DNA of 36,116 nucleotides from Magnetococcales bacterium DCbin2 (lineage in GTDB: Bacteria; Pseudomonadota; Magnetococcia; Magnetococcales; UBA8363): assembly GCA_002753615.1 (NCBI GenBank), contig PEAO01000022.1, positions 377-36,492 on the forward strand, written 5' to 3'. Positions within the stretch are counted from its first letter, which is position 1; every line of letters begins with the position of its first letter. The notes below the pieces were generated by a model. It searched no databases. It had not been told where the DNA came from and worked only from the letters and a program-made list of their open reading frames with translations. Below, piece by piece: positions 33,290-36,116 of this stretch. The position numbers and the translations under genes are program-made.

Positions 33290-33991
33290 ATGGCTGGTTG
33301 TCCTCCGTGTAAAAAAGGGGCTCCCGCTTGGCTCCTCACTTTTGGGGATCTGATGTCCCTGCTGTTGACCTTTTTTATTTTGCTGGTCTCTATGTCAACC
33401 ATCGATAAAACACGATTCAAGGAGGCGTCCGGTTCGCTCAAGGATGCCTTTGGTGTGCAACAGGTGCAACTCATCAACGCCTTGCCCACTGGGGAAAGCT
33501 TCATTGCGACCGAGTATCAGCAGGAAATCATCCTGATTCAACTCAAGGAAAAGTTGCAGGTCATTCTATCGAAAACCAGAGACCAGGGTGATGCGGAGTT
33601 GATAGAGACCGATGAAGGGTTTTTGATGCCCATCAGTAACAACGCCTTGTTTTTGCCGGGTACCACCAAACTCAGCCCATCGGCCAAGACCATGCTGTTG
33701 CAAATGGCCAACTTGATCAATGGGACACCGAATCTGATTCGGGTCGAAGGGCACACGGGGGTTGAATCGGATCCCAAACGATTCCCCAGCAGTTGGGATC
33801 AATCGGCCACCGAAGCGGCGGCTGTCGTCCGTTTTTTGATCGGAGAAGGGGAAGTCAATCCAACCAAGCTTCAGGTGCGTGGTATGGGACACTATTTTCC
33901 AAAGGCGAGCAGTGCCGATGTGGATGATCCAGAAAAAAATCATCGCGTTGAAATCTTGATTTCCCGCGAAGTGACATCGGGGTTGAAATAG
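33290..33991 (+). CDS. motB: Flagellar motor stator protein MotB/PomB with atypical OmpA domain
   Basis: The 233-residue protein starts at ATG 33290 with AAAGGA before it. Its single TM segment (about 14-35, PAWLLTFGDLMSLLLTFFIL) carries the channel Asp D20, equivalent to the essential Asp of MotB. A plug-like linker and an OmpA-like domain (about 100-230) follow. That domain normally has a HTD motif and a SxxRA motif whose Asp and Arg hold the peptidoglycan diaminopimelate. Here they are HTG (155-157) and SATEA (172-176), so both binding residues seem to be lost. It is right after motA. The ion (H+ or Na+) cannot be told. Confidence 0.9.
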   Translation: MAGCPPCKKGAPAWLLTFGDLMSLLLTFFILLVSMSTIDKTRFKEASGSLKDAFGVQQVQLINALPTGESFIATEYQQEIILIQLKEKLQVILSKTRDQGDAELIETDEGFLMPISNNALFLPGTTKLSPSAKTMLLQMANLINGTPNLIRVEGHTGVESDPKRFPSSWDQSATEAAAVVRFLIGEGEVNPTKLQVRGMGHYFPKASSADVDDPEKNHRVEILISREVTSGLK

Positions 33992-34018
33992 TCCCGTGTT
34001 GCCAAGGGAACATCGGGA

Positions 34019-35293
34019 TCAAGCGTCGTTTTCAACGCGATTGCGCCCGTTGGTTTTGGCTTTGTACAACGCCTTATCAGCCCTTTCGGTGAGTGTGCGG
34101 ATGGAATCCTCCCTGCGGGCTTGGGAGATGCCAAAACTACACGTTACCTTGCCAACTCTGGGAAAGGTTTCCGATTCGATGATGCGGCGTAATTTTTCTG
34201 CAAGCAGGCCGGTGGCTTTGATATCGCTGAGGGGAGAAACCACCATAAATTCTTCACCACCCCAACGGGCGACGATATCCTCGGCGCGGACGTTCTCACG
34301 GAGAAGTCTGGCAAATTTTTTCAATACATCATCACCGACCTGATGGCCATAGGTGTCATTAACCCGTTTAAAATGATCGATATCGCCAAGAATGATGGAG
34401 ATGGGGAGATTATGACGACGGCTTCGGTGTAATTCTCCCTCCAATACCCCTTGCAAGCGTGCGCGGTTGCATACCCCGGTCAGGGCATCGGTAAAAGCTT
34501 GGGTCTCCAACTGCCGTTTTTCATTTTCGATATAGGTGATATCGATAAACGAAAACAGGTGGCGGTCTTGTTCATACAAAGAGTTGGTTTTCAGGGCGAA
34601 GGGGACCAAATTTTCCAAAAGTTGGCTCTTGAGATAAATGATGGGAAATCTTTCCGGGTTTTTAACCAGCAGGTTGAGCCAGCACCCTTCTTCGTCAATA
34701 TTTTTCCCCTCGGCGGTAAACAGAAGATTGCCGGCATTATCCACGCGCTCTCGGAAATGGTCCACGGAAGAGAATCCAAGAAAATCAAGGAACGCTTGAT
34801 TGATGTATTCCACGTAACCGCCGGTGATGACCATGAGGAAGTTGGGTTGGGCATCGAGGAGGAAACGGACATAGCGGTTGGCCTCTTCTTGTTGACGCTT
34901 ACTGACGAGAAGTTGCGCACATTTTTCGACCGCTTCGATCAAAAATTTGGGGTTGGTCGGCTTAAGGACATAACGATCAATCCCCAGGTCAATAGATTTA
35001 ATGAAATATTCATCATCATTGTGTGCTGTCATGACGACGATGGGGATATCCCGATTTTTTTCTCGGACCGCCTTGGCCATTTGCAGACCGTCCATTTCGG
35101 GCATCATGATATCGGTGACGACGATATCGGGATGATGCGCCAAAAACTTGTCCAAGCCATCCCGCCCATTTTCGGCGATCACTAGGTGTTGGATGCGCCG
35201 CGAGAGAAATTTGACCATCTGCACACGGATATCGGGGTCATCTTCAACGTAGAGGAGGGTGATGGAAGCGAGAAGATCCGGTTTGGCGGGCAT
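34019..35293 (-). CDS. REC-PAS-GGDEF response regulator (diguanylate cyclase)
   Basis: The 424-residue protein has a REC domain at about 10-130 with EDD at 17-19, phosphoacceptor D61 in TDIMMPEMDG and K111 in VLKPTN. A PAS-like domain lies at about 145-255, and a GGDEF domain at about 262-420. The GGDEF domain has the intact signature GGEEF (345-349) and the inhibitory I-site RAED (336-339), so it should make c-di-GMP and be product-inhibited. It converges on motB with 27 bases between stops. C-di-GMP signalling near the stator genes fits control of motility, but this is inference. Confidence 0.94.
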   Translation of the reverse strand: MPAKPDLLASITLLYVEDDPDIRVQMVKFLSRRIQHLVIAENGRDGLDKFLAHHPDIVVTDIMMPEMDGLQMAKAVREKNRDIPIVVMTAHNDDEYFIKSIDLGIDRYVLKPTNPKFLIEAVEKCAQLLVSKRQQEEANRYVRFLLDAQPNFLMVITGGYVEYINQAFLDFLGFSSVDHFRERVDNAGNLLFTAEGKNIDEEGCWLNLLVKNPERFPIIYLKSQLLENLVPFALKTNSLYEQDRHLFSFIDITYIENEKRQLETQAFTDALTGVCNRARLQGVLEGELHRSRRHNLPISIILGDIDHFKRVNDTYGHQVGDDVLKKFARLLRENVRAEDIVARWGGEEFMVVSPLSDIKATGLLAEKLRRIIESETFPRVGKVTCSFGISQARREDSIRTLTERADKALYKAKTNGRNRVENDA

Positions 35294-35412
35294 ACGAATG
35301 GACTCTTTTTTCTAAAGCGGACAACAGACAAAACCCGGTGGAACGCGGTCATGATAGAACCTGCACGTCCATAAGACAACGCCCTTGTCTCCCTTTAGGA
35401 CGGAGATTGTCA

Positions 35413-36018
35413 TCATTTTTCCGACTTTAAGGGAGAACCTTTTAATTCTTGTTGGATGCGACTGGGAAGGGGGGATTTTTGGCGGAAGTATTTGGCCCCT
35501 TTTTTAGCACCATAAGGGCGCGTGGTCTTGGTGGAGAGGGTTTCAAAGGAGATAGCACCGATGCGCAGTCCAGGATTGAGTGCCAGGGGGAGACGACCGG
35601 CGTTAAAAAATTCAAAGGTGATATGTCCATCCCAACCGGGGTCGATGGAATGGGCGGTGATGTGGACCATCAAGCCCACCCGGGCCAGACTGCTGCGCCC
35701 ATCCAACCAACCCACCAGGTCATCGGCGATTTGGATCCGTTCCCGGGTCATTCCCAGGGCAAATTCTCCAGGATGGAGAAAAAATTGTTCATGATCGGCG
35801 ATGGTCAATTTTTCCATACACTCTTCGGTTACGCCATACAGACTTTCCTGATCGGAAAGATTTAAAAATGGTATTTTAACGTGTCGGAATGTTTGAAACA
35901 CATTGCTCAGACTCACATCCACCGAAAACGATCCAAAACAGGCCTCTGGGGGCATGGGATCGATAGTGATCCGGCCTTGTTGAATCGCAAGCTCGATATC
36001 CTGATCCGATAACCGCAC
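35413..36018 (-). CDS. dcd: dCTP deaminase (Dcd)
   Basis: Dcd deaminates dCTP to dUTP for thymidylate synthesis. The 201-residue length is normal. It starts at GTG 36018 with AAAGGAAAG before it. The signatures are GRSSLARVGLMVHITAHSID followed by PGWDGHITFEFFNAG and LALNPGLRIGAISFE, with the C-terminal RPYGAKKGAKY and SPLPSRI. The Glu in TFEFFNAG corresponds to the catalytic Glu of Dcd. The bifunctional deaminase-dUTPase version is not excluded. The opposite-strand frames here are shadows. Confidence 0.94.
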   Translation of the reverse strand: MRLSDQDIELAIQQGRITIDPMPPEACFGSFSVDVSLSNVFQTFRHVKIPFLNLSDQESLYGVTEECMEKLTIADHEQFFLHPGEFALGMTRERIQIADDLVGWLDGRSSLARVGLMVHITAHSIDPGWDGHITFEFFNAGRLPLALNPGLRIGAISFETLSTKTTRPYGAKKGAKYFRQKSPLPSRIQQELKGSPLKSEK

Positions 36019-36062
36019 AAGCTTTCCTTTTTTAGGATAAATTATTAAAAGAAAAAAGGGGT

Positions 36063-36080
36063 CTGGGGGATTGCCCCCAG
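36063..36080 (-). terminator. Possible intrinsic terminator hairpin
   Basis: CTGGGGG-ATTG-CCCCCAG forms a perfect 7-base stem. On the minus strand a T-rich run follows after five bases (ACCCCTTTTTTCTTTT), so it could end transcription of a gene beyond the window before dcd begins. Confidence 0.5.
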
Positions 36081-36082
36081 GG

Positions 36083-36116
36083 TTTTGACTTTGTTTTTGA
36101 CTTTGCTTTTGACTTT
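36083..36116. repeat. 12-bp tandem repeat reaching the window edge
   Basis: TTTTGACTTTGT, TTTTGACTTTGC and TTTTGACTTT give 2.8 copies of a 12-base unit and continue past the end of the window. Such a tract next to a G/C hairpin may be a dispersed intergenic repeat of this genome. Confidence 0.8.

Overview
The window is a bacterial chromosome segment of roughly 50% GC with dense, mostly operonic genes. A type A RNase P RNA, queG, nadA, a Dcd-type dCTP deaminase, a PomA/MotA-PomB/MotB stator pair, a GGDEF regulator and an ArnT-like GT-C glycosyltransferase point to a motile Gram-negative bacterium of the Pseudomonadota. A deep-branching alphaproteobacterial-type lineage such as the Magnetococcales is possible, but nothing in the window proves it.

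Layout. 1-1761: the 3' part of a NodU/CmcH-type carbamoyltransferase. 1807-3664: a decaying accessory patch with hicB, a frameshifted hicA, a coiled-coil PD-(D/E)XK (DUF3782-like) gene, a truncated second hicA copy (the two hicA copies lie in 104-bp direct repeats) and a broken AlbA_2/ATP-binding protein fragment. 3726-4238: a tiny secreted Gln-rich protein and tRNA-Asn with a clear sigma70 promoter. 4574-6546: a MoeB/ThiF-like E1 enzyme converging on a ChaN-like lipoprotein-type gene whose PDZ tail is separated by a poly-G/32-bp tandem duplication frameshift.

7077-10170 is an AT-richer three-gene islet. It holds an ImmA/IrrE-type metallopeptidase, a diverged class III nucleotide cyclase homologue that keeps both metal aspartates and the purine-selecting Lys/Asp pair, and an unrecognised 241-residue protein. 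It is the best candidate in the window for an undescribed, defence-like system. 10167-14963: a SAMHD1-like HD phosphohydrolase, a small RelA/SpoT-type HD hydrolase and nadA in one operon, divergent from queG, followed by rnpB.

15001-25965 is one long minus-strand operon for a surface glycan, lipid or similar product. In transcription order it encodes a polyprenyl-phosphate-type GT2, GalE, a SAM methyltransferase, a B12-binding radical SAM enzyme, a broken fragment of another, two more B12-type radical SAM enzymes, a GT2 and a GT-C glycosyltransferase, nearly all tightly spaced or overlapping. Just upstream (26060-27598) is a nucleotidyltransferase-PfkB kinase fusion with the domain order reversed relative to HldE, which may supply an activated sugar.

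27803-36018 is a signalling and motility region. It contains a Ser/Thr kinase fused to an FGE-sulfatase domain with a small DNA-binding-like partner, a degenerate receiver protein, a membrane-anchored FolM-like SDR with altered active site, a small one-TM protein, motA and motB, a REC-PAS-GGDEF regulator and dcd. The window ends in a hairpin and a 12-bp tandem repeat.
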